From: Micractinium sp. NFX-FRZ
Lineage: Eukaryota > Chlorophyta > Trebouxiophyceae > Chlorellales > Chlorellaceae
DNA length: 64,000 nt
Assembly: GCA_029339195.1 (NCBI GenBank)
Contig: JAPTJF010000311.1
Location: 1-64,000, forward strand
Direction: 5' to 3'
Notes under the pieces: generated by a model
The model's database searches: none
What the model was told of the DNA's origin: nothing
What the model saw: the letters and a program-made list of their open reading frames with translations, nothing else
Program-made: the position numbers and the translations under genes
Part shown: in pieces, positions 55,523 to 64,000 of the stretch
Layout of the letters: every line of letters begins with the position of its first letter
How positions within the stretch are numbered: the first letter of the stretch is position 1

Positions 55523-57119
55523 TCGCCCCTCGCCTGCCCTGCGTGCCCACCCGAAAGGCTTCGATTCTGCGGCCCGCGACGGCGACGTGCCCTGGCCCAA
55601 CAGGCCCGTGCCCGCCGTCGAGTCTCGCACCTCGGTGCACCTGACGGTGGCCCCTTCCCCCCCACCCCGTATCTACCCCCCGTCCCCTCCTCCTACCCGT
55701 GTCCGTCCGTTGAAGCATCCCTGGAGCCTCCCCCTCCTTTGCATTCATGTGAGAAGCACCGGCACACATGCATCCTCAGTGTTCAGTCACCACCTCTTCT
55801 TTTGCGCACACACCCTGCTCCTCCCAAGACCTAGCACCCCCTGCTTGCCCCCCTTTGTGCGCTTCCCTGCCGAATCCACCCCCCTTTGCGAGCGCCGCGC
55901 CGTGCCGGCCAGCGGTGGAATTGTGTCGCGCCTGCTGCTGCCGGCGCTGCACTTCCTCCCCCGCCCACCCCTCCTCTCGCCTATATCTATGTCCCCACAA
56001 GCCTTCCAGCCCGGTGAGGGCCCCACACCCCCCTGCGTAGCGAGCCTGCCTCTTCCAACTTTTTTGAAGCCGCCAGCGCGCGTGCCTGCCTCTTCCGACT
56101 CCCTTTTTCAGCCGCCAAACGGGCGGTGGCTTGCACGCTGCGCCCCCCTGGCCCCGCCGCTGCTCGTTTGCCACTTGCAGCGCCGCCGGCCTCAAACCCC
56201 TTCCCTCGTGCCGCGCCCCTGCACGTGCCCGCACGACGACGAATGGCTCAGCGCTCCCTTTGGACTTGGTTTGCCCCCCCTGCCTTTGATGAATTCTTAG
56301 ACGAAATTCTGCTGCCGCGGCCGTGCAGCACGCCGGCGCGACCCGACCGCGCCGCGCCCCACCTTTATCCCCTCCACCTGCCCTGTCGAAAAAACCCTCC
56401 CACCCATGCCCGCCCCTCGCATCCCCCCTTCTTTTTTTCCCTGGGCACCCCTCTTTATGTTTCCCGGCCCTCTGCAGACACTGCTGCCCACCCCCTCCCC
56501 ACCCCACCCCCTTCGGTATGTTCCCACCCTCCCATCCCACCCCCCACCCCCCCACCCCACCCTTCACCTATTTCTAGCGGCCGCCAGGGGTGCCTCTGCC
56601 CCCACCCCGGCGCGCCCCCTCAGCCTCCCCATCACTCCCGCCCACACCAGTCACCCTGCCCCACCCTACCAACTGTCGGCGCTGCCGCGCCCTTTGAAGC
56701 CACACACACACCCCGGCGCCTGGCTCGCCTCCTTGTCCTCCCCCCCCACCCCTCTTCCTCCCCTTCCTTGGCTCTTTCTCTGCACTTCGCACCGGCACAG
56801 TCCCCCCCCCCCCTCCCGCGCCCCGCCCCCACCCGGCTCTGTGGCGCCCAAGCCGAAACCCTCTCTGATTGCTTCTTTTCCACCCCCCACCAAACCCAGC
56901 CCAGCATCACCCCAGCCGCCGCGTGCCGGCCCCCCTCCGCCCCCACCCCGTTTTTTCGCTCGCCATCACCGCCCCACCAGCACCGCACACCCCACACGCC
57001 CCCCAAACAATGCCGTCGATTCTGCCTCTTCTTTGCGTCGCCAAAATCTTTCAAACTTCTTGGATTGGTTGGGAGCTGCGGCCGGCCTCCCTCCCCCGCT
57101 TTGCGTGCCCTACGTGTAA
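55523..57119 (+). other. Pyrimidine-rich 1.6 kb probable 3' UTR of CCCH gene
   Basis: From about 55640 to 57060 the plus strand is dominated by C and T, with many runs of six or more C. Open frames here translate to proline/serine strings with no motif. The first plus-strand TGTAA I find after the CCCH stop is at 57115, where the C-rich tract also ends, so the whole tract is best read as that gene's 3' UTR. Confidence 0.5.
57115..57119 (+). terminator. Poly(A) signal TGTAA ending C-rich region
   Basis: TGTAAC lies at the downstream end of the C-rich tract, 1.6 kb after the CCCH stop codon. Confidence 0.45.
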
Positions 57120-57369
57120 CACACCCCGGTGGCCAGGTGGCAGGCAGTCAACAGGCGGGTGGCGGTGTGAGACAACAGGGGGAGCGGGTCACACAGGCTG
57201 GTGGGCTTGCCACGTTTGCAGGTTGAACCGGTGCAAGAAAAGAAAGGCAAGCTCAAGCGCTGTCGGGAGGGCTGTGGAGCTGCACCAGGCGTGCAGCGAG
57301 GCACAAAGGGCGGTGGGCGAGGTGGGGGGGCATGTCGGGGTGCAGGCGGGCCAGTGAGAGACCGGGAGG

Positions 57370-57625
57370 GGTCTGGCTTCACGCGTCCAGGCAGGGGCAT
57401 GGAGGCCCCTAGGCGTCCAGGAAGGGGGTGGAGGCGATCAGGCGTCCAAGGAGGGCAAGGAGGCCGGCAGGCGCCGAGGGAGGGCAAGGGGTGCACTAGG
57501 CGCCCAGGGAGGGGTGGCGGCCACCAGTCCATCCAGGTCCACCAGGCATCAGGGAAGGGGTGGGGCCTGACCGTCACTCAGGGAAGAAGGCATGGAGGCG
57601 ACCAGGCATGCGTCCAGGGAGGCCA
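57370..57625. repeat. Degenerate purine-rich tandem repeat
   Basis: About eight units of roughly 25-35 bp share (A/G)GGCGTCCAGG(G/A)AGGG..GGAGG. The array lies between the CCCH and deacylase genes. No gene is visible in it. Confidence 0.75.
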
Positions 57626-57754
57626 TGCAGGCGAACGAAGTTTTAGATATCGACAGGCTCAACCGCCCAGGATTGAACTCACAAATACGTAGCGCAACCT
57701 CAGCACCCCCTCTTTATTGGAACGAGGCCACGGCGGCGATGGGGGCATGCATGA

Positions 57755-59831
57755 CTATGCGTCCAGCGAGGCCATGGAGGCGATGGAGGCTGAGCTGCCC
57801 AGGGAGGCGTTGTTGGGGTCGCACGAGTCGAGCACCATGGTCACGGGGCCGTCGTTCTGTGGGGGCAGGGGGGGAGTTTTGGGGAGGGAAGGGCCAGCAG
57901 CCTGAGCCACATGCAGGTTGCGTACTGGGGATGAGGAGGGCCGGCAGAGGCACCATGGTCGGGGGGCCGTCGATCTGTGCGTGTGGGGAGGGAAGGCGGG
58001 GTGGAAGGCCCCAGCCTGAGCCACGTAAAGGCGGTGTTCAGGACATGGGAGGGGTGGGGAGGGGCCGGCGGCATGGTGAATGGGGGCGGTCACTCTGAAA
58101 ATGAGGCGCGGGGAGGGGGCATTGGTGGAGAGAGAGGGCGAGAGGAGCGGTTGGTTGGTCGTTCAGTCACCTGCCCCCTGCAGCATGGCCATGGGGCTGT
58201 GGCCAACAGGTGGGGTAGGGGGCAGGGCAGGCAGTGGGGGAGGGCAGGGCAGGGAGGGAAGGAGGGGAGGACAGGCAGGTGGGCGTCTGGGGGTGGCCGG
58301 GCGGGAGGTCTGTGCATCAGCTGTGCCGTGGCTCCCTGCCCCCCCTGCCTCTCCTTCTCTCACTGCAGTCACCTCCACGCCCACATCTGCACCAAACCCT
58401 GCAGCAGCATGGCCACCCACCGCACCCCACCTTCCTCCCACCTTCCTCCCCACCCGCCTTCCTTCCGCCGCCGATCTCCCCCGTACACCCCCTCCCCCGC
58501 CCTCATGGGCGCCCGGCAGCACTCCAGCTCAAGCCCACCTCACCACCGGCGCTGACCTCCCCCTCCCCCGCCGCCTCATCTCCTTGTGCTCTGCCCCCAA
58601 GCTTCAGCACCCGGCTCACCACCAGAGCCACCGACATCATGGCCCCAAACACGCCGTCCTGCACCCGCTCCGGCTGCCCGTACTGCCGCCGCACTTGCTC
58701 CAGAAAGGCTGCATACGCCTCGCGGGCCTGGGGGAGGGGCGGGGTGAGGTGGCGAGCTGGTGGGTGAGCAAACAGGCAGGAACAGAAGGGGTGTAGAGGG
58801 GGTTGGGAAAGTGGAGGACGCTTGTACCAAGCCAAGGGGGGGCGGGGGCGGGGGGGGGGCGGCTGTATGCGTGTGGGCCAAGGAGCGGCGGGGCACGCCT
58901 GCTTGCCACCAATGCATGTTCAACCAACAGGGCAGCGGCGTGTGACTGCCAAGCCACGCTGCCAGCTCTCTGCCATTCCCGCCTCCCTGCCCCCAAACGC
59001 CAGGAGCCCATCCCTCTCCCAGGGGCCCCACTGCCTGCCCACCTGAGTCGGCGGCATGGCCTTGCTAAAGTCCGGCTTGCCTTTACCCTGAAGGCGGGCA
59101 AACAGGGTGAATTGGGAGACACACAGCACCTCGTAGCCGCGGGCGACCACAGTATCCGCCCACGCGCGGCCGCCGTCGGCGGCGGGCCACAGCCGCAGCC
59201 CGCAAATCTTGCGCGCTCTGTACGACGTGGCAGGGTGGGCAAGGCAAACCGATGAATGGTGGACCCGAGTGGTGATGGGCAGGATTGGTGGTTGGGGTGG
59301 GCAGCAGGCAGGGCGGAGCTGCGTCTTTCAACAGTGCATCCAAGGCGCACAAACCATGCGGGCGTGCTTGCAAGTGGGGGGCAGCAGCACGGCGGCCCGC
59401 CAACATGGCCGTGCAGTGACGCACTCTGCTGGTGCACACAACAGGCTGCACGGTTCCAGGGCCATGCACACAATTCCATTTTGCCTTCCCCTGTTGAGGC
59501 GCACATGTAATCTGCATCTGCCGCTGTGTCTGTGTCTCGAAGGCCCACTAGGCACAGCAGGCCGGGGCCAATGGAGGAGACCACCTGCCCGTCCACCTGC
59601 AGGCATCAAAGGCAGGGTTTGAGGTGGCTCAGGAATTATACAACGATAAAGTGTGCGTCTTGCGTGGGCTTGGGGAGGAAATGACTGAAGTGGGGGCGGT
59701 GGAGCACTGCTGGCGCCGGCAGCCGCAGCTACGGCGGCGGCCAGACACGGCCGTGGGCGGCGGCGGCCGCCGAGCTGAAATTAACTTGCCTCCACTGATG
59801 CGCTGCACACTCTCTGCACCACCGCTCGCAT
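57755..59831 (-). CDS. DTD: D-aminoacyl-tRNA deacylase (DTD)
   Basis: Five exons (59831-59790, 59596-59505, 59217-59043, 58727-58620, 57856-57755) encode 172 residues. DTD hydrolyses D-amino acids wrongly attached to tRNA and also clears glycine from mischarged tRNA. The start MRAVVQRVCSASVEVDGQVV is typical. Both active-site signatures are present: SQFTLFARLQGKGKPDF, and the Gly-cisPro motif in NDGPVTMVLDS. The model is about 20 residues longer than bacterial DTD, with a Ser/Ala-rich tail (NNASLGSSASIASMASLDA). No transit peptide is visible, so the product is probably cytosolic. Intron 1 uses a GC donor (GAG|GCAAGT). Intron 4 holds two ghost copies of the exon 5 start. Exon 3's last residues PPTQ meet exon 4 AREAYAAFLEQ as in homologues. 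Confidence 0.94.
57840..58115 (-). repeat. Three-unit tandem array at exon 5 start (DTD gene)
   Basis: The real exon 5 starts at 57856 with sequence coding NDGPVTMV. A copy at 57974 (minus strand ACAG|ATCGACGGCCC...ACCATGG) and a weaker one at 58094 (TTTCAG|AGTGACCG...CACCATG) lie 118 and 238 bases into the intron, with matching GGGAGGGAAGG and CAGCCTGAGCCAC blocks between. Confidence 0.8.
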
Positions 59832-60131
59832 GTTGTGTTCCCGCAGCGAGTGCCGGGAGATGCCGACCGGGCTGTTGATGGGCGCACAGTCGCAACGTGA
59901 GCACAGGGAAGAGTGACAGGGACACGGCTAATTAAGCATGCATTTCGACTTCATGATTTCGACTTCATGATGATACAGGCTGGCACCTGCCGCCGCCTGC
60001 GCCCCGACGCCAGCTCCTGGTCATGACTGATCTGATTAGCCCTGGCCGCTGCACAAGCTTTGCACGAATGGTGCATCGACTGCATAGACGTATTGCTCAA
60101 TCATACTGAATCAAAGAGGAGAAGGCATTCC
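59832..60131. other. Spacer between GT90 3' end and DTD start
   Basis: 300 bases between two minus-strand genes hold the DTD upstream region and the GT90-like 3' UTR. A 16 bp direct repeat (ATTTCGACTTCATGAT) occurs at 59942 and 59957. Confidence 0.6.
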
Positions 60132-63100
60132 TTAGGGCGGCACTGCACCTTGCTGTCGACGCTGCTCGGCTGTTGCCGGTGCTGCCCCTTGGTCATTTGG
60201 CGCCACCTCGCCGCCGCCGCCGTCTGTGGGGGCATCCCCTCGATACAATGCCGCGTGCTTGTTTATGAGCGCCTGCCAGTATGCCCAGCTGAACTCCTCC
60301 GTCAGATGGGTGAATGCAAACGCCTGCGCAGCAGGCAGCAGGAGCGAGGGAAGGAGGGGTACGAGTGAGGCGCAACGCTTCAGCCTGGCATGGCCTGGGG
60401 CACACATGCAAGCGTACCAGTATGCTAGCATCATCAGGTTGGTCGCTCTGGGCAGCACAGTTTCGCACGCCTGACCCTTTTGCACCCCCAACGGAGGGCC
60501 GCCGAGTGCGGGCACCACGAGCAGCCCAGCTAAGCCAGGCCCCGGCATGTGCACCCCCTGGCAGCGGCCTTGGCAGTGACCGGTCAAAACCAGTCACAGT
60601 CCATCCCCGCCACCGCAACCAAGTAACGCTGCATTCTCGCCGCCCCGCCTTGGCATCAGGGCGTTTGAACCCACCCCCTGCAGCAGTACCATATGTCGAC
60701 ACACACCCAGTTGCTGGCAGGTGCAGTGGCCGGGCACCCACCTGGGCATTGGCGGCGATGCGCTGCGCCGTGGCCTGGTTGTCGGGGTGCGCCCGCAGCT
60801 GTGAAATCAGGTCAAGTATGTCCTCCTCGTCCCGCGTCCAGAAGTGCATGAAATGGACGCAGGGGGAGATGGCACGGTAGTACCTGCGGCAGGAGGGAGG
60901 GCAGGCAGGGGGGCGGATGGGAGGGCCGAGAGCGGGTGTGGGGGGAAGTGCGGCTCTCATACATGTGCCCAGGAGTGGGCGCAGGGGAAGAATGAAGGGC
61001 AGTTGATTTCCAGATCTCTTGGGTGTTGTTGGAACGCCGCGGTGGATGGCTACATATATTTGTCGCAACCAGAATGGTGCAGCAGGGCAGAATACAAGTC
61101 CGCCCATGGCACACACACCCCACCACCGACACCCACACGAACATGGCCTGCCTATCCATAGTGACATAATTGCCAATATCATAGACCACCAACGGTAGCC
61201 AATCCAGGCCAGGCATGCTGCATGGGTGCTTGCATGCATGGTTTGACATCCTTGTCATCATCAAACAGCCTCCCTGGCTCACCACTCCACCATGGCTGAC
61301 GCCTGCTTCAGCACAAGGCTGTTTGTGGCCAAGAGGTGGCCCATGCGCCAGGCGGCCGTGCTCCCGTCTGCGTTCACAAGGTACCTGAAGCAAGAGAGGC
61401 GGGGGCGAGGGCGGGCTTAGCAGCAAAGCACAGGTGGCTGCAGGCACCTGGACGGAATGGAGCGGCTGGGAATCATTCGGGAGCTCTGCAGCGGAAGGAA
61501 CCTTAATGGTTGCACCTGCAGCCGCCAGTGGGCACGATTGAAGTCCAACAGGCAAGCGTATTGGGTGTGGGACAGCAGCAGCAAAGGACGGGCCAGCAGA
61601 CAAATTACGCACCACACAAGCTATCCTCCACGGACGTGTGCTGCACTGCACTGCATGTACTATGGCCCCCGCCGCTAGGGGCCGGTCACTGCGAGGCATC
61701 AAGCACTACACCACCTGGCCACCCGTGGGCGGTGCATAATGTGCACCATTCTTTTCCACACAAGAAGCAGCAGGCACAGCAGGCAAGCTGCCCCTCCCAC
61801 TCACTTGTGCTGCGTGTAATAGTCCCGCCCCACCGGCGGGCCCTCCACGTGGCGTGGCCCCCCATGCTCGCTCACATCATCCGTGATTGTGCAGTTGAGC
61901 ACGTCGGGGTGCCGCCAGCTCATCTCAGCCAGTTTCCAGCGCGCACACCCCTGCGCAGCGCGGATCTCTTCCACCCCCCCGATGTAGGTGCCGGAGCAGA
62001 TGCTGGCGCCCCTGCAGGGGGCAGGCAGGTAGGTGGGGCGGCATGGCGGTGAGTGGGGATGGCATCCACTCTCACGAGGGTCCGATGTGCCGATAGGGTT
62101 AGGATTACCCAGTCAAGGTGCTGTGGCACTGCTGCAGGGCAAGAGGGGGCGTTCCAAAGTGCAAGCGGGCCAGTCTGGGTTGGTTGGTGTGGCTGGAATG
62201 CGGCGTGCCTCCTCCACTTCCCTCAAACAACAACAAAAAATGGAGCGCACACGAAGCAACGCTCACCGAAAGAAGGCCAGGTCCCTCTTTTCTGACCAGG
62301 GCAGAAAATGGGGCTCGAACGAGGGCTGGGCAGAGGGGAGTGGGCATGTTTGGGGGGCATCAGGATGAGGGCGGGAGGGCAAAGGCAGGGGTGGGATGGG
62401 GAGCGCATGGGAAAGGGGAGAGCAGTACGGCAGGGGACAGCACAGCACAGTGCAGTGTGGCATAGCGTAATACAGCATCCCGCTGCACAGCACAGCACCG
62501 CACAGCGCAGCGCAGCAGAGCACGGCATGCCCCCCCGCACCGCACCCCCGCACCTTGAAGTGTGGCACCAGGATCTCTCGCTCCGAGTAGTGTTTGAACA
62601 CGGCAAACACGGGGGCGGGGCAGGGGTTGGGCACGTCATCCTGCAGGCGTGCAACCGGGTCAGTTGGTCTGTCAGTCAGTCAGTCAGTCAGTCAATCAGT
62701 GGCACAGACCATTGCCGCATGTGCAGTCTGCAGAGCAGGGAAGGCTCATTGGGTTGGACAGGGGACCGGCGCTAGGGCTGCATGTGGTTGGTTGGTTGGT
62801 TGGGAGAGCGGGGCCACAGGATGGTGCTCGCAGCCGGGTGGCACTCAAGTGAGCACCAGCAGAGCCCAGCAGCAGGCAGGTGGGGGGGTTTGGTGCGTGG
62901 GCCAGGAGCGGGCAGCAGGAGGAGGTGGGCGGGCACCTGGGCGGGCCGCCGGGCAGGCTGCACAGCAGAGCAGGCAGAGGGCTCCCCCCCCACGCACCCG
63001 CCCCTCAATGTGAACAGGACACTTTGCCTGGGCGCCACAATGGACGGTGCCTCTGCATGCTTCCTGGCCCAATGCGGCCTTGTGCCCACCATCAAACCTT

Positions 63101-64000
63101 TGACCCCACACCCTTAAGTTCTGGTGCATCCTTCCGTTGTCTCCACACTGCGACGGGAGCAACCCCAGGAAGCCCTGCTGGGTTTGGGGCCAGCCAGCGG
63201 GGGGTGCCTCCCCGCCTCCCGGCTCACCTTGACCCCGCAGTGGGTGTGGTCGCTCACGCAGAAGAGCAGGGGCAGGCCTTCCGGTATGCTGAGCCGGCCG
63301 GCGTCCATGCCCTTCTGCAGGCCTGTTAAGATCAGCAGCATCACTCCGTTGCAGAGGGGGCCGCACTCCTCTCCGGTGCGGCGCGGGAAGAAAAGTGTGC
63401 CATTGCGCACCTGCAGGGGTGGACAGCGGTGCAGGACAGCGGGCAGTAGGGTTCCATGGGGTGGTGGAGGGGAGCAGCAGAGTGGCGGGAGCTTGGAATG
63501 CCGGGGCATTTGGCGAGCGAGCGGCAGGGCGGGTGCTGTGCTTAGGTGCGCAGGTGGCAGCGTGCGCAAGTCCCATGCATCGCAAGCCACCCATACTGAG
63601 CAGCATCTTACAGACTGCACCACCCCCGGATCCGTGCCTCGCCCAGCGATGATAAAGATTAAATTGTGATAATGATAAAATAATCTTGTCCAACCTCCAG
63701 TGGGTAGTGCACATGAATGTTTTTCCCTTGGACGTTCGATACCTGCACCGCCCTGCTCCAGCCCACGCCCGCCCCGCCCCCCTCCCGGGCCTCACCTGCA
63801 CCCAGTGGCAGATGTCGCTTGCCTCCCCATACACTTTGAGGAATTCTGCCGTGGCCTGCACATCGGCGAGCGTGTAGCCGCGTGCGTAGGGCTCAAAATC
63901 CTGTTCCGGTGCCGCCGACAGCTGCTGGGCGCTGTCGTTGAGGGACTTGAGCAGGGAGGGTATCGCGCCCGGCCCGCCGCACAGCAGCTCCGCGTCTGCG
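60132..64000 (-). CDS. GT90/CAP10-like glycosyltransferase (5' end outside window)
   Basis: Exons at 64000-63796 (partial), 63410-63228, 62640-62554, 62325-62267, 62011-61805, 61384-61283, 60883-60742 and 60323-60132 (TAA) give 391 residues plus the stop. Family landmarks of the CAP10/KDELC/POGLUT group are clear: PWSEKRDLAFFRGA, WRHPDVLNC, KYLVNADGSTAAWRMGHLLA, NSLVLKQASAMVEWYYRAIS, PCVHFMHFW and QRIAANAQAFAF. GT90 enzymes transfer xylose or glucose in the secretory pathway; in algae and fungi they act on wall or glycoprotein glycans. Whether a signal anchor exists cannot be seen, because the N-terminus is missing. The acceptor and sugar are not deducible. The intron at 63411-63795 contains an AT-rich islet (63645-63690), unusual for the window. 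Confidence 0.87.
62669..62699. repeat. CAGT tetranucleotide microsatellite
   Basis: About seven GTCA units (TCAGTCAGTCAGTCAGTCAG) lie in a GT90-like intron. A (GGTT)n run follows at 62785-62802. Confidence 0.95.

Noticed and set aside
55587..57226. Long plus-strand open frames of 200-366 codons downstream of the CCCH gene
   Set aside because: They translate to proline/serine/histidine strings caused by the C-rich composition, overlap in several frames, and show no motif.

Overview
The window looks like nuclear DNA of a GC-rich unicellular green alga, most like a Chlorella-type trebouxiophyte. The reasons are: coding exons with strong G/C third-position bias; many short introns (I reconstruct 108 across 14 gene models); plant and algal families such as an F-box tubby-like protein, a plant-type CCCH zinc-finger protein, GT90 and LicD/fukutin-like glycosylation proteins and armadillo proteins; and TGTAA, the usual chlorophyte poly(A) signal, after several stop codons. 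Genus is an inference. No database search was possible. Exon boundaries were read by eye from splice sites, reading phase and family motifs. Every complete model keeps an open frame and sums to a multiple of three.

Layout, left to right. 1-1836 (-): secreted leucine-rich-repeat protein, 3' end outside the window, with a GGCA/GGCG satellite in the intron at the edge. 4338-6907 (+): LicD/fukutin-like Golgi-type protein. 7399-8181 (-): fragment of a probable PAP/fibrillin protein, with a decayed copy of its last exon near 3.4-3.6 kb. 8768-9264: a TA-flanked terminal-inverted-repeat element. 9291-13297 (+): unrecognised 757-residue protein. 13663-14121 (+): weak membrane-protein candidate. 15256-18913 (-): tubby-like F-box protein. 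19723-29899 (+): 1432-residue armadillo protein in 23 exons. 30658-31943 (-): GNAT acetyltransferase. 32419-36195 (+): acidic protein made of duplicated exons. 37349-43817 (-): organellar Xaa-Pro aminopeptidase P in 17 exons. 44175-48412 (+): histidine-phosphatase/phosphoglycerate-mutase-like protein. 49278-50669 (-): four-helix YnfA/UPF0060 membrane protein. 51098-55522 (+): plant-type CCCH zinc-finger protein with three micro-exons, followed by a pyrimidine-rich probable 3' UTR. 57755-59831 (-): D-aminoacyl-tRNA deacylase. 60132-64000 (-): GT90/CAP10-like glycosyltransferase, 5' end outside the window.

The genes do not form one pathway; this is a housekeeping neighbourhood. Strand alternates almost perfectly from gene to gene, giving divergent pairs that share 0.36-0.8 kb upstream regions and convergent pairs that share 3' regions.

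The most unusual signal is a repeated intron architecture. In at least seven introns of six genes, a 60-130 bp tandem duplication crosses an exon-intron junction and leaves one or two decayed 'ghost' copies of the exon edge and its splice site inside the intron. GC-AG introns are also frequent (7 of 108).
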